Source: a bacterium
GTDB taxonomy: Bacteria > Electryoneota > JAOADG01
Length of the DNA stretch: 64,000 nt
Direction of reading: 5' to 3'
Assembly: GCA_026417415.1 (NCBI GenBank)
Contig: JAOADG010000008.1
Location: 767,612-831,611, forward strand
Positions within the stretch are counted from its first letter, which is position 1. Every line of letters begins with the position of its first letter. Below are positions 1-8,606 of the stretch, one piece after another. Made by a program: the position numbers and the translations under genes. The notes below the pieces were generated by a model. That model saw nothing but the letters and a program-made list of their open reading frames with translations. It did not search any database and was not told the DNA's origin.

Positions 1-2084
1 ACTGATTGCACGGTTAATCTCGCTGTAACCAATTCCGGTGGGTTGATATCATTCCCGAAACGGACAAAAAAGTCATCCGTACAGATAGTTCCATTCTGAT
101 ACGTGACTATAGGTCTTGGCGCATTTGGATAGGAAATCCCTCTATAATCATAATCTCCATCCCCTAAAAACATTACATATTTTGGTGCAGGTCTCTGCCA
201 ATAACGAAATGCATAACGTAAAAAATTTCTTAAAGCGGTTGGATCTAAATTTCCGCATGAAAATTGGTCAAAGATATCAGCAATTCGCACATTGAGGACT
301 CGAACGCGATTATTGGTCTCTCTAAATTGTTTCAATCGATTTGCAGGTTGTTCAAAAGCATCGTCGTAAATAATGATGTAATCTGCTTGTAAAGATGAAG
401 CACGCAGATCAGTATAATCGCTAGTTCCCCAAACGACTGGAGTAATTGAAGCAATTGGGGAGATGCCCGTTTCATCGGCTACATGATATTGTTTATTTAT
501 TGTAGTTGAACCACTATCTGAAAACGTATTGGATTTTATCCAACGAACTTGATAAGGATTGGATGTTTCAAAAACGTAAGGAATTGTGTTGCTGATTAAA
601 TTCACTCGATATCTTGAGCCAATAGATGTGAAAGCAACCAATTTTCCATCCCTAAGTACCCAATCTCTTGTGTAAGTCGCTTCAACCCAATCAAAATAGT
701 AACTTGCATTTCCAATTTTTCGTAATGTTAATTGATTGTTCCCTTCACGAATTAGATTTGATGGAATTGTACTTCTAATGGATAAGGTGGCGGGTAAAGT
801 GTCAAATGGTACCTGATTTAAAGAGAATACAAAAGAGTTGGGTTGTGTTCCATAATTCATCTCCACTAATCGGATGGTGAGTAAAACATCAACAGTAGAT
901 AATGCACCAGTAAGTAATAAGGGAAAACTTCTTTCCATAGTACCTGTAAATAATGGACCTACCCATCTTAAACCTGAACCAATAAAACTATTATTTGCAA
1001 AAATAGATAGTTCTGGTTCATAATAATATCTCCCAATAGCATTTGGTAGAATCATACTTCCATCCGCTGGATCTAAAGTTTGCATCCTCAAACCATCGTT
1101 ACCGCCAAAATTCAAGTCCAAAAAAAATGTCACATCTTTCAAGTAAGGTGAGATCCAATGAACGTATTCACCAGAACCTGTTCTTCTCCAAAAACTGGGC
1201 GATCGGCCAAAAAATAAAATTCTATCAGTTACATCAAAGCGATTATCATTCCCATCTTCGACCAAAATCGGAATTTCTTGCCAGTTGAATGGCTCATTTG
1301 CACTGACGGGTACAGGTAGAGAATCTGGTCCTAAACTGAGTAAGCGTATTTTCCGAACATCAATACTAGATAATTGAATGCCTACTGATAGCAAATTTTC
1401 AGCTGTTAGTTTTGTTATACCTTCTTGCGTGGTTTTGATACGATATAAAGGGCCTAAAGGGAATTGATCAACTGAATGGAGAATTGGATTAGGCAATTGA
1501 GACACCATTCTCCAATTTTTTCCTGCATGATAATTTAACACAAATTCTGGTAATTCTGTCGGAACAATACCAACTTCAGGAATTACAGGTTGATTCGTGT
1601 TTAAAAATATCAATTTTACATCAATTTCTTCTGCAAGTTGTATTGTATTAAACTGTTCTCTTGCAAAATATACTGCTATTGGAACTAAAGGGTGTCCTTG
1701 ATACTCTCGTGGTTTTCCAATTTCAATCCAAGGATGTTGAATTATTAACGGATTTATTGAAACGGTGTCTTTCGATTGTGGAAATCTTCCATCAATCATT
1801 TTTCTCACTTTTGGTGAAATTGATTGTAAATGAATAGTTTTATTGGGGGGCAATGCTACCCAATGGATGCAAGCTGGACGAAAGCGTCCTTCATGATCAT
1901 ACTGCACCGTACCATTAGAAGGGGTTATGTAGAAGCCATCTTCGGCTAAATTTTGAACACTAAGTGTATCCGTAAGTATGTAAAACAATTCGTGTTCTGT
2001 AGAAGTAACTACATGAACCTTTGCAGATATTTTTACTAAAGGAATAAAAAAAATAAGAAATATGATGCAAGAATTTCGAATCAT
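1..2084 (-). CDS. C25-family (gingipain/PorU-like) peptidase, N-terminal part, C-terminus cut by the window
   Basis: The reading frame is open from an ATG at 2084 down to base 1, giving about 694 residues with no stop, so the C-terminus lies outside the window. It begins with a signal peptide (MIRNSC then a run of I/L/F). A long beta-rich N-terminal region follows, and in the last ~140 residues the start of a C25 peptidase fold: a 'DYIIIYDDAF' strand, 'RIADIFDQFSCG', 'LRNFLRYAF' and 'YVMFLGDGDYDYRG'. These are characteristic of T9SS-linked C25 peptidases such as PorU, the sortase that removes C-terminal signals from T9SS cargo. The catalytic His and Cys would lie past base 1 and cannot be seen. 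T9SS cargo elsewhere in the window fits a PorU role, but another secreted C25 protease is possible. Confidence 0.75.
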   Translation of the reverse strand, partial: MIRNSCIIFLIFFIPLVKISAKVHVVTSTEHELFYILTDTLSVQNLAEDGFYITPSNGTVQYDHEGRFRPACIHWVALPPNKTIHLQSISPKVRKMIDGRFPQSKDTVSINPLIIQHPWIEIGKPREYQGHPLVPIAVYFAREQFNTIQLAEEIDVKLIFLNTNQPVIPEVGIVPTELPEFVLNYHAGKNWRMVSQLPNPILHSVDQFPLGPLYRIKTTQEGITKLTAENLLSVGIQLSSIDVRKIRLLSLGPDSLPVPVSANEPFNWQEIPILVEDGNDNRFDVTDRILFFGRSPSFWRRTGSGEYVHWISPYLKDVTFFLDLNFGGNDGLRMQTLDPADGSMILPNAIGRYYYEPELSIFANNSFIGSGLRWVGPLFTGTMERSFPLLLTGALSTVDVLLTIRLVEMNYGTQPNSFVFSLNQVPFDTLPATLSIRSTIPSNLIREGNNQLTLRKIGNASYYFDWVEATYTRDWVLRDGKLVAFTSIGSRYRVNLISNTIPYVFETSNPYQVRWIKSNTFSDSGSTTINKQYHVADETGISPIASITPVVWGTSDYTDLRASSLQADYIIIYDDAFEQPANRLKQFRETNNRVRVLNVRIADIFDQFSCGNLDPTALRNFLRYAFRYWQRPAPKYVMFLGDGDYDYRGISYPNAPRPIVTYQNGTICTDDFFVRFGNDINPPELVTARLTVQS

Positions 2085-2091
2085 TTCTCTA

Positions 2092-2149
2092 CAACTTGTA
2101 AAAAATTAATGATTTAAGTTAATTTAATCCTATATTCCGTTACAAGTTG
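2092..2149 (-). promoter_or_regulatory. Nested inverted repeat in the leader of the C25 peptidase gene
   Basis: Two perfect 10-base arms (CAACTTGTAA at 2092-2101 and TTACAAGTTG at 2140-2149) flank a second, smaller pair (AAATTAA at 2103-2109 and TTAATTT at 2119-2125). The structure ends 7 bases before the ATG at 2084, next to the weak ribosome-binding sequence TAGAGA. It could be an RNA hairpin in the 5' leader or a DNA operator. The base pairing is read directly; the function is inferred. Confidence 0.4.
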
Positions 2150-2179
2150 CTAATTGATTCTCCTTTCTTGCCATTAATA

Positions 2180-2698
2180 TCATTTAGTTGATACGAGTGA
2201 AGACTTACAAAATTGTGGAAATAAGAAAACTTGATCTGAAATTTTGTTTTTCATTTGATTGGTTAACAACGAAGGAATTCTAACAATTTTTTTTGCATGA
2301 TCCAAAAATACATGTTCAGTTATTCCTAATACACGAACTTCACATTCATTCTGTTTGAATAGATTGTAATAAAACTGGATACGTGTATTCGTAAATGAAA
2401 TAGGTTGGCAATGAATAGTGATTAAGTCATCGTATTCAAAACTTTTTTGATACTTCACATAACACTGAATTACAGGTAAAAAATACCCGTCTCTTTCTAT
2501 TTCAGCATAAGATTTCCAGAAAGTTCTTATCCATTCTGTACGACCAATTTCAAAAAGCTCTAAATACTTACCATAGTAAACGATACCCATTTTATCAGTA
2601 TCCGCATAACGTATTCTGAATTGGGTTTGAATTGTAAGATCTGGTACCGATTGAATGTTATTCAATTTTGAAAATGCCCATCTTTGAGTATTTCTCAA
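2180..2698 (-). CDS. Acyl-CoA thioesterase, 4HBT (YbgC/FadM-like) family
   Basis: A single hot-dog-fold protein of up to 172 residues. The family signature 'YADTDKMGIVYYGKYLELFE' occupies residues 31-50, with Asp35 at the usual catalytic position. Members hydrolyse acyl-CoA or acyl-ACP thioesters; the substrate cannot be read from sequence. There is no ATG ahead of the domain. The start at 2698 is TTG, and a second in-frame TTG at 2665 would shorten the protein by 11 residues and cut the overlap with accA from 41 to 8 bases. Lying directly after accA suggests a lipid-related role. Confidence 0.8.
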   Translation of the reverse strand: MRNTQRWAFSKLNNIQSVPDLTIQTQFRIRYADTDKMGIVYYGKYLELFEIGRTEWIRTFWKSYAEIERDGYFLPVIQCYVKYQKSFEYDDLITIHCQPISFTNTRIQFYYNLFKQNECEVRVLGITEHVFLDHAKKIVRIPSLLTNQMKNKISDQVFLFPQFCKSSLVSTK

Positions 2699-3614
2699 TA
2701 CGTCTTTCTTGGAAATTAGAGTCTGTGCTACTTAAAAGTTCTTGTAAATTTCGTACAATAGCGTCTTCAACAGCAATGGCAGCAGCTTTTGGATCCCTGT
2801 GTGCACCACCTAAAGGTTCTTTAATAATTTCATCCACTATTCCAAGTTCTTTTAAATCCGAACTTGTCATTTTTAAATTTTCTGCAGCTTTATCAGCAAG
2901 AGAACTATCTCGGTATAAAATAGATGCACATCCTTCCGGTGATATAACAGAATAAATTGCATCCTCCATCATTAAACCTCTATCAGTCACAGCTAACGCT
3001 AAAGCGCCGCCACTTCCTCCTTCACCAATTACTACTGCAATAGTTGGCACTTTCAAATTCACCATTTCAAAAAGGTTTCTTGCAATGGATTCAGCTTGTC
3101 CTCTTTCCTCAGCACCGATCCCTGGATATGCACCTGGAGTATCTATTAAAGTAACAATTGGTCTATTGAATCGTTCAGCAACCTTCATTAATCTTAAAGC
3201 TTTTCTATATCCTTCTGGATGGGACATTCCAAAATTTCTAAGCAGATTTTCTTTTGTACCACGTCCCTTTTGTTGGCCAATAATCATAATAGGAATTCCA
3301 CGGAGCGTACACAATCCACCTACCACAGCACGATCATTCCGAAACAAACGATCTCCGTTAAGTTCTAAAAAATCAGCATCAAAATGATGAATGTAATCAA
3401 GACTGTATGGTCGTTTGGGATGACGGGCTAATTGAACCTTTTGCCAACGCGTTAACGAAGAAAAAATTTTTTCCATCTCCTTCTGAGATTTTTCTTCTAA
3501 CTTTTTAATAAGCCGTTCTTTATCCTCTTGGTCGTATTTAGGATTGTTTCTTATATGTTCAATTTCTTCTTCGTATTCAGCTATTTTCTTTTCAAAATCC
3601 AAAATAAATTCCAT
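2658..3614 (-). CDS. accA: Acetyl-CoA carboxylase carboxyltransferase subunit alpha
   Basis: 318 residues, the usual AccA length. With AccD it transfers the carboxyl group from biotin to acetyl-CoA, making malonyl-CoA for fatty-acid synthesis. A coiled N-terminal helix (EKKIAEYEEE) is followed by the crotonase-like carboxyltransferase core: 'GQQKGRGTKENLLRNFGM', 'DTPGAYPGIGAEERGQ' and 'GEGGSGGALALAV' (oxyanion-hole glycines), then 'ISPEGCASIL'. I chose the ATG at 3614, preceded by AGGTGG at good spacing and overlapping the upstream stop as TAATG; a GTG four codons earlier is less likely. accD and the biotin subunits are not in this window. Confidence 0.96.
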   Translation of the reverse strand: MEFILDFEKKIAEYEEEIEHIRNNPKYDQEDKERLIKKLEEKSQKEMEKIFSSLTRWQKVQLARHPKRPYSLDYIHHFDADFLELNGDRLFRNDRAVVGGLCTLRGIPIMIIGQQKGRGTKENLLRNFGMSHPEGYRKALRLMKVAERFNRPIVTLIDTPGAYPGIGAEERGQAESIARNLFEMVNLKVPTIAVVIGEGGSGGALALAVTDRGLMMEDAIYSVISPEGCASILYRDSSLADKAAENLKMTSSDLKELGIVDEIIKEPLGGAHRDPKAAAIAVEDAIVRNLQELLSSTDSNFQERRIEKYSKMGIFKIE

Positions 3615-5242
3615 TAAATACCCCACCTTCTAAAAACTTTTTTAATCGTTGTTTTCCAGTTTGCTGATGTATTCCACTCAATATCTAATAAAGCAACAGC
3701 CGAACCTGGTGATTCACTGGATAAAATTTTAAATTGTACATTCATAGGTGCTAAACGGTGCGCAATTTTCATGATTTCAGCATAACTAACTTCACCTGTT
3801 GAAAAAAATACATCTGTTACTCTTTCCGATTGTATGATTCTTTCTAATTCATCCGTATCACCGAGGGGATCATACTTAAATGATAAAGGTAATGATTGTG
3901 ATTTGTACTTTACAAATCCAGCCAATTCATAATCAGAATTCAGTTCTTTCAATTTTTCTGCCACAATAGTTGCTAAACTATCCGTACCGATGATTAGCAC
4001 TACTGATCGTGTAAAATGTCTCAGCCATTTCGAGTGCAGAACCCACTGATAAATCAATCTCCAAAGTGGTAAAAGAATCGTCCATGTGGTAGTAGCCACC
4101 AGTACAATTAACCGACTAAACATATAATCTTGTAAAAAGAAAAATGTATAAGTAGCAGATATAAACGCTGCTAAAATACCGGCTTTTAAAGCCGAAATAA
4201 TTTGAACTTTTCCTACTGATGTGTAAGTGCCAATTGCAAAAAGTGATAGTAAAACTAAAATCGTGTTTGCAACGGTAACACGTAGATCAATAGAAAATAT
4301 AGAAAGTGAACCAAACTTAACAGTGTAACCTATGAAAAATGAAAACAGAACTATTGAAACATCTATTGCTAATGGAAACAAAAAAGATAGATTCCGAATT
4401 TTCTTAAAAAGTTTTGCAATGACGACACCAAAACGTATTAATAAAATACCGTATCCTTTCCACCAACTTTTGTAATGTTTTTCAGCAAACAAAAACATAG
4501 CGTCATAGAATGCATCTTCTTTTTTAATATTGCTACGGCGAGTACTTTCACCACGATAATGCACTGATGTCACTTCTGGTAAATAAAAAATATCATATCC
4601 AATATCAGAAACACATTTACATAAATCTAAATCTTCACCGTACATGAAAAAACGTTCATCAAAACCACCTACTTTTTCTAAAACCGACTTGGGGAGCAAC
4701 ATAAATGCACCTGAAACAGCACCTACTTTTGAAACAGTATTTTCATCTAAATAGGTAAGGTTGTATTTTCCAAAAAGTTTAGATTTAGGGAATAATAATG
4801 ATAATCCACTTATTCGTGTAAACGCTATCCAAGGTGTTGGGATACTTCTTCTACAAGCGACATCAATAGATCCATCACGTTTGATTAACTTTGGGGTTAC
4901 GATTCCACAATTTGGATTTTCTTTTAAAAAATTGATTAAAGTGGGTAAAGCATTTTCACTCACCACTGTATCAGGATTTAAAATTAGTACATATTCACCT
5001 TGGACAAATTGAAAAGCGATATTATTTGCTTTTGCAAATCCAATATTTTCATTTAGCTCAATTAAACGAATGTTTGGAAATCTCTCTTTCAAGTATTCAA
5101 TGGAACCATCATTAGAATAATTATCAACAACGATGATTTCGAGAGGGATTAATCTGGATGTACTTTCAAGTGAGAAGATGCACTGTTCGACAAAATGTTT
5201 CACTCGATAGTTAACAATTACTACCGAAATTATTGGCTTCAT
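3614..5242 (-). CDS. GT2 glycosyltransferase fused to a membrane/Rossmann module of sugar-phosphotransferase type
   Basis: 542 residues. Residues 1-265 are a GT-A family 2 glycosyltransferase resembling rhamnosyltransferases: 'ISVVIVNYRV', 'IIVVDNYSNDGS', a metal-binding 'NPD' at 89-91 and 'GEDLDLC' near 202-208. Residues ~285-400 form about four membrane helices. Residues ~413-540 form a Rossmann-like domain beginning 'VVLIIGTDSLA'. The C-terminal two parts resemble the N-terminus of polyprenyl-phosphate sugar phosphotransferases (WbaP/PssY type), but the catalytic bacterial sugar transferase domain is absent and the protein ends 'FRRWGI'. It lies 5 bases downstream of the DPM1-like gene. 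The GT2 call is firm; the acceptor and the role of the C-terminal module are unknown. Confidence 0.8.
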   Translation of the reverse strand: MKPIISVVIVNYRVKHFVEQCIFSLESTSRLIPLEIIVVDNYSNDGSIEYLKERFPNIRLIELNENIGFAKANNIAFQFVQGEYVLILNPDTVVSENALPTLINFLKENPNCGIVTPKLIKRDGSIDVACRRSIPTPWIAFTRISGLSLLFPKSKLFGKYNLTYLDENTVSKVGAVSGAFMLLPKSVLEKVGGFDERFFMYGEDLDLCKCVSDIGYDIFYLPEVTSVHYRGESTRRSNIKKEDAFYDAMFLFAEKHYKSWWKGYGILLIRFGVVIAKLFKKIRNLSFLFPLAIDVSIVLFSFFIGYTVKFGSLSIFSIDLRVTVANTILVLLSLFAIGTYTSVGKVQIISALKAGILAAFISATYTFFFLQDYMFSRLIVLVATTTWTILLPLWRLIYQWVLHSKWLRHFTRSVVLIIGTDSLATIVAEKLKELNSDYELAGFVKYKSQSLPLSFKYDPLGDTDELERIIQSERVTDVFFSTGEVSYAEIMKIAHRLAPMNVQFKILSSESPGSAVALLDIEWNTSANWKTTIKKVFRRWGI

Positions 5243-5247
5243 AGGTA

Positions 5248-6033
5248 TTAAATTTTACCGATGATTGACAACCATCTCAATCGCCAAACCATTAATATGG
5301 CTTCTTTGACAATTGCCTTTGACATTTTTGATTTTCCTACAGTACGGTCAATAAAAATAATCGGAATTTCCTCTATTTTGAATTTTTTTCTCCAGGCCTT
5401 AAAAGTTAACTCGATTTGAAAACTGTAACCATTGGACTTTACTTCATCTAAGTTTAAAGCTTCTAAAACTTCTTTTCGAAAACATTTAAAACCACCGGTT
5501 GGGTCCTTTATTGGCATTCCAGTAATGGTTCTTGTATAAAGTGATGCCCCATAGGATAACAACAATCTAGTTAAAGGCCAGTTTACTACATTCACTCCCT
5601 GTTTATATCTTGAACCAAGCACCAAATCTGCAGTTTCAGCTGCTTTTAAAAAGTTAGGAATATCGCAAGGATTATGCGATAAATCTGCATCCATCTCTAA
5701 AATTCGTTCATACCCATGCTTTAATGCCCATTTAAATCCTGTGACATAAGCAGTTCCCAAACCAAGTTTCCCAGAGCGCTGGATTAAATAGATCCAATCT
5801 TCATTTCCTCTATTTTTCCACTCGATTATTTTTTCCGCTGTTCCGTCAGGTGAATTATCATCTACGAATAAAACATGCAAACCAAAATCCATTGATTGAA
5901 TAATGGTAAGTAAACGATCAATGTTTTCTACTTCATTGTAAGTAGGAATGACAACTACCGTTTTACGGTACGGAATTTCTTTTCTTGAAGGAGGATTTAA
6001 TAAGGTACCTAACAAATTCAATTTATTGTTCAA
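5248..6033 (-). CDS. Polyprenol-phosphate mannose synthase-like GT2 (DPM1 family)
   Basis: 261 residues. The single GT-A domain shows 'VVVIPTYNEVENIDRLL', 'VDDNSPDGTA', the metal-binding 'EMDADLSHNP' and 'DPTGGFKCFRKEVLEAL', all hallmarks of the DPM1/polyprenol monophosphomannose synthase branch. Known members transfer mannose (or another sugar) from a nucleotide sugar to a polyprenyl phosphate at the inner face of the membrane, making a donor for GT-C enzymes. There are no C-terminal membrane helices, so it is of the soluble DPM1 type. The start is TTG at 6033 behind AGGAGA. A DUF2723 GT-C protein three genes upstream could use its product. Confidence 0.88.
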   Translation of the reverse strand: MNNKLNLLGTLLNPPSRKEIPYRKTVVVIPTYNEVENIDRLLTIIQSMDFGLHVLFVDDNSPDGTAEKIIEWKNRGNEDWIYLIQRSGKLGLGTAYVTGFKWALKHGYERILEMDADLSHNPCDIPNFLKAAETADLVLGSRYKQGVNVVNWPLTRLLLSYGASLYTRTITGMPIKDPTGGFKCFRKEVLEALNLDEVKSNGYSFQIELTFKAWRKKFKIEEIPIIFIDRTVGKSKMSKAIVKEAILMVWRLRWLSIIGKI

Positions 6034-6925
6034 TGTTAATCTTCTCCTGAAGAAAATAGTTTTTCAGGTTGACTACTAAGCTTTTAGGTTGAAATTGTAA
6101 AACTTGTCTTGTATAATCAGATAACAATCCTCCTTTCAAAGGTCTTCTTGCAGTTTGTTTTAAGGAAACAGTGTCAATTTTTTCAATTAAATTTACATTT
6201 AGATTTGCAATTTCCGATATAAGACAAGCAAATTCATACCGACTCAAATAATCAATTCCAGAAATATGAAATATGCCAATTTCTTTCTTCTTCAACAAGC
6301 AAAAAATCCCATATGTTAAATCATCGGTTGATGTTGGTGTAGAAAATTGATCCATTACTATCTTCACTCTTTCATTACAGCGAAGCTTGTTTACCAACCA
6401 TCCCACGAAATCCAATACAACCCCTTGTTCATATCCAAATAAAACACAAGTACGTACAATTGCATTCTTATGATTACCTGCTAAAACGTATTTTTCTGCT
6501 TCTAACTTTGTCACCCCATAAAAATTAACTGGCTTAGGTTCATCAAATTCAGAATATGGTCCTTTGGTACCGTCAAAAACATAATCAGTGGACAGTTGAA
6601 TAAAATAAGCTCCTTTCCGAAAAGCATACTCATTAATAATTCTTGGAGCTGTGGTATTGATTTGATAAGCCATGTCTCTTTCGTTTTCACATAAATCCAC
6701 ATTGGTCATCGCAGCAGTATTGATAATAACATCCGGAGAATAGTACTCTAAACAACGAAATATCTCTTCATCCTCTGTAAGTTCTAATTGAAAATAGTCG
6801 GGAACAGAACGAACATTTGGAAAACGGTCAGTACCAATCACTTCGTATCCATTGTTTCGTAAAAATGGAACAAGTTTTCTCCCCAAACGCCCCATACATC
6901 CTGTCACTAAAACTCTATCACTCAT
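6023..6925 (-). CDS. rfbD: RmlD-like dTDP-4-dehydrorhamnose reductase / NAD(P)-dependent sugar reductase
   Basis: 300 residues of the extended short-chain dehydrogenase fold. The nucleotide-binding motif is 'VTGCMGRLGRKL', followed by 'INTAAMTNVDLCE', 'STDYVFDGTKGPYSE' and the catalytic 'YGVTKLEAEK' (YxxxK). These motifs and the length match RmlD, the last enzyme of dTDP-L-rhamnose synthesis. rfbA, rfbB and rfbC are not beside it, so a related sugar-nucleotide reductase is possible. It overlaps the upstream methyltransferase gene by 4 bases (ATGA) and runs 11 bases into the DPM1-like gene, so the three are probably translated together. Confidence 0.8.
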   Translation of the reverse strand: MSDRVLVTGCMGRLGRKLVPFLRNNGYEVIGTDRFPNVRSVPDYFQLELTEDEEIFRCLEYYSPDVIINTAAMTNVDLCENERDMAYQINTTAPRIINEYAFRKGAYFIQLSTDYVFDGTKGPYSEFDEPKPVNFYGVTKLEAEKYVLAGNHKNAIVRTCVLFGYEQGVVLDFVGWLVNKLRCNERVKIVMDQFSTPTSTDDLTYGIFCLLKKKEIGIFHISGIDYLSRYEFACLISEIANLNVNLIEKIDTVSLKQTARRPLKGGLLSDYTRQVLQFQPKSLVVNLKNYFLQEKINIEQ

Positions 6926-7854
6926 ATTTTCTTACCAACAGCCACAATAACTGATGCACCAGCTAATCCACCCATTAAAGATGGCAAAGTAGCAGTAAAC
7001 ATTCTAAGGGGAAAGTACCAATCCACTTTTTTTTGAATATCTTTTCTAAGCTTTTCGCTAAGAAATACATTGTAAAATAGATCTAAAGGCAACGTTGATA
7101 CTTTTTGAACGCGAAAATTACAATCCCCCAATAAATTTGTTAATGTTTCTGGGGTAAACATCGTCAAATGTCTTGGTGCATCATAAGCTACCCAGTATTC
7201 TTTATAAATTCTTGCGTCCCAGCCTGTCGCATTCGGCACTGCTACGATAATTATTCCATTCTTTGCTAAAAGTGTGTAACAATGTTTAAGAACATCTTTG
7301 GGACGATAAGTGTGTTCTAAACTATGCCATAATGTAATTGCGTGATAGTTCTCATTGGGTACAAAACGTTGAAAATCATTGATATCGGTTAACACAAAGT
7401 GGATATTTTTTTCTTTGAAATTAGATACAAGATTTTCAGAAAAATCCACACCTGTTCCCTTCCATCCCCTTTTGCTAGCTAATTCTAAAAAATCACCAGT
7501 ACCACAACCGATATCTAAAAGTAAATTCGTGTTTTTATCCCTTGGATAGCCAAGTTTTTTAAATCGATAGATTAGAGAAAATTTTCTAATTTTAAGATAA
7601 AGTTTTTGAAATAGTGTATTCGCTGTTTGCTTTGAAACAAATGGATCATAACCAGTCGTAGGATAAAAATAAGCCAACAGGTCGGCTGTTGGCTTATTCT
7701 GAATAAAAAAGATACCACAATCTTTACATCCATGAAGTAGATATTGAAAACCTTCATGTAATTGAAAACGATCAGGTAATGTCAAATAACGGTAAGAGCG
7801 TTTACTACTACAAACTGGACAGGATCCATTCTCTACCTGTCCGATATTACACAT
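6922..7854 (-). CDS. SAM-dependent class I methyltransferase with N-terminal zinc ribbon
   Basis: 310 residues. An N-terminal four-cysteine ribbon (CPVC at 14-17 and CKDC about 25 residues later) precedes a class I methyltransferase with motif I 'LLDIGCGTGDFLE' and the post-motif 'WHSLEHTYRPKDVL'. A hydrophobic glycine-rich segment near the C-terminus could touch the membrane. Such ribbon-methyltransferase proteins commonly sit in polysaccharide clusters and modify sugars. The substrate is unknown. The ATG is at 7854, five bases after the upstream outer-membrane protein gene. Confidence 0.8.
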   Translation of the reverse strand: MCNIGQVENGSCPVCSSKRSYRYLTLPDRFQLHEGFQYLLHGCKDCGIFFIQNKPTADLLAYFYPTTGYDPFVSKQTANTLFQKLYLKIRKFSLIYRFKKLGYPRDKNTNLLLDIGCGTGDFLELASKRGWKGTGVDFSENLVSNFKEKNIHFVLTDINDFQRFVPNENYHAITLWHSLEHTYRPKDVLKHCYTLLAKNGIIIVAVPNATGWDARIYKEYWVAYDAPRHLTMFTPETLTNLLGDCNFRVQKVSTLPLDLFYNVFLSEKLRKDIQKKVDWYFPLRMFTATLPSLMGGLAGASVIVAVGKKI

Positions 7855-7859
7855 ATGTT

Positions 7860-8588
7860 TTAATCATTCGTCCATTTTTCGGGAATAAAGTAAAATCGCC
7901 ATCCTATTTGCGCAAAGATACCTGAGTAGTCAATTGGCAAGCTTGTACTGCCTACATTTTGGGATGGAACGGTTATTTTATCACCATTTTCATTTTCATA
8001 ACGAATTCTGTCCACATAATGATTCCGATATCCCGCAGTAAATGCTATTGCATGATTGTCGTTAAAAGATATTTCCAACAATCCCTTTATCATGCCACCT
8101 ACTGTTCTTCCTGTCGCTGAAACGAAGTTACGATTGCTTGCTGCACCAGTTCTAGAAGCGGTAGCAAATGAAAAATTGGGTCCAGCGCCTATGCCTATGC
8201 GGAAAACATCACCCACATCAAAAAGATAAGTAGGTAAAATAAAAAACTCGCTTCCAGAAATGTTCATTTGTGCTAATTCTTTTGTATCTGTGTTTTCAGA
8301 TTTCCATGTAGCAGCTGCGAATGCATTATATCCTATCTCCCATTGAAAATTAGGATAAGAACGATACAAAAGGGAAACACCAAACGATGGTATCCCTGAT
8401 GGTTTGGTCGATGAGGTCTTACTTTTCCCCCATAAAGTATCCACTACGTTATTTACATCTTCCATTGTAGGGATTCCGAATCCACCACGTAATTCCAGAC
8501 CGTATTTTTGTTTGATGTCCGCAGCAACCGAAAAAGTTGACCACGCGAGTATCCCAATCAATATCAGCGAACTAAAACGCATTTGCAT
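7860..8588 (-). CDS. Outer-membrane beta-barrel protein, unknown function
   Basis: 242 residues with a clear signal peptide ('LILIGILAWSTFSVAA'). The mature part has alternating aromatic/hydrophobic strands and ends in 'IGWRFYF', a typical beta-barrel closing strand. It resembles small porin-like OmpA/OMP_b-brl proteins in length and strand pattern, but no specific family motif is seen. AAGGAG lies 10 bases before the first of two ATGs (8588), which decides the start. It sits inside the glycosyltransferase cluster, so it could be a cargo, an exporter component or an unrelated passenger. Confidence 0.65.
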   Translation of the reverse strand: MQMRFSSLILIGILAWSTFSVAADIKQKYGLELRGGFGIPTMEDVNNVVDTLWGKSKTSSTKPSGIPSFGVSLLYRSYPNFQWEIGYNAFAAATWKSENTDTKELAQMNISGSEFFILPTYLFDVGDVFRIGIGAGPNFSFATASRTGAASNRNFVSATGRTVGGMIKGLLEISFNDNHAIAFTAGYRNHYVDRIRYENENGDKITVPSQNVGSTSLPIDYSGIFAQIGWRFYFIPEKWTND

Positions 8589-8606
8589 GATCTGTATTCT
8601 CCTTGT

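Noticed and set aside
2150-2179. Small gene after the AAAGGAG sequence near 2160
   Set aside because: No ATG, GTG or TTG at a suitable distance opens a frame longer than a few codons.
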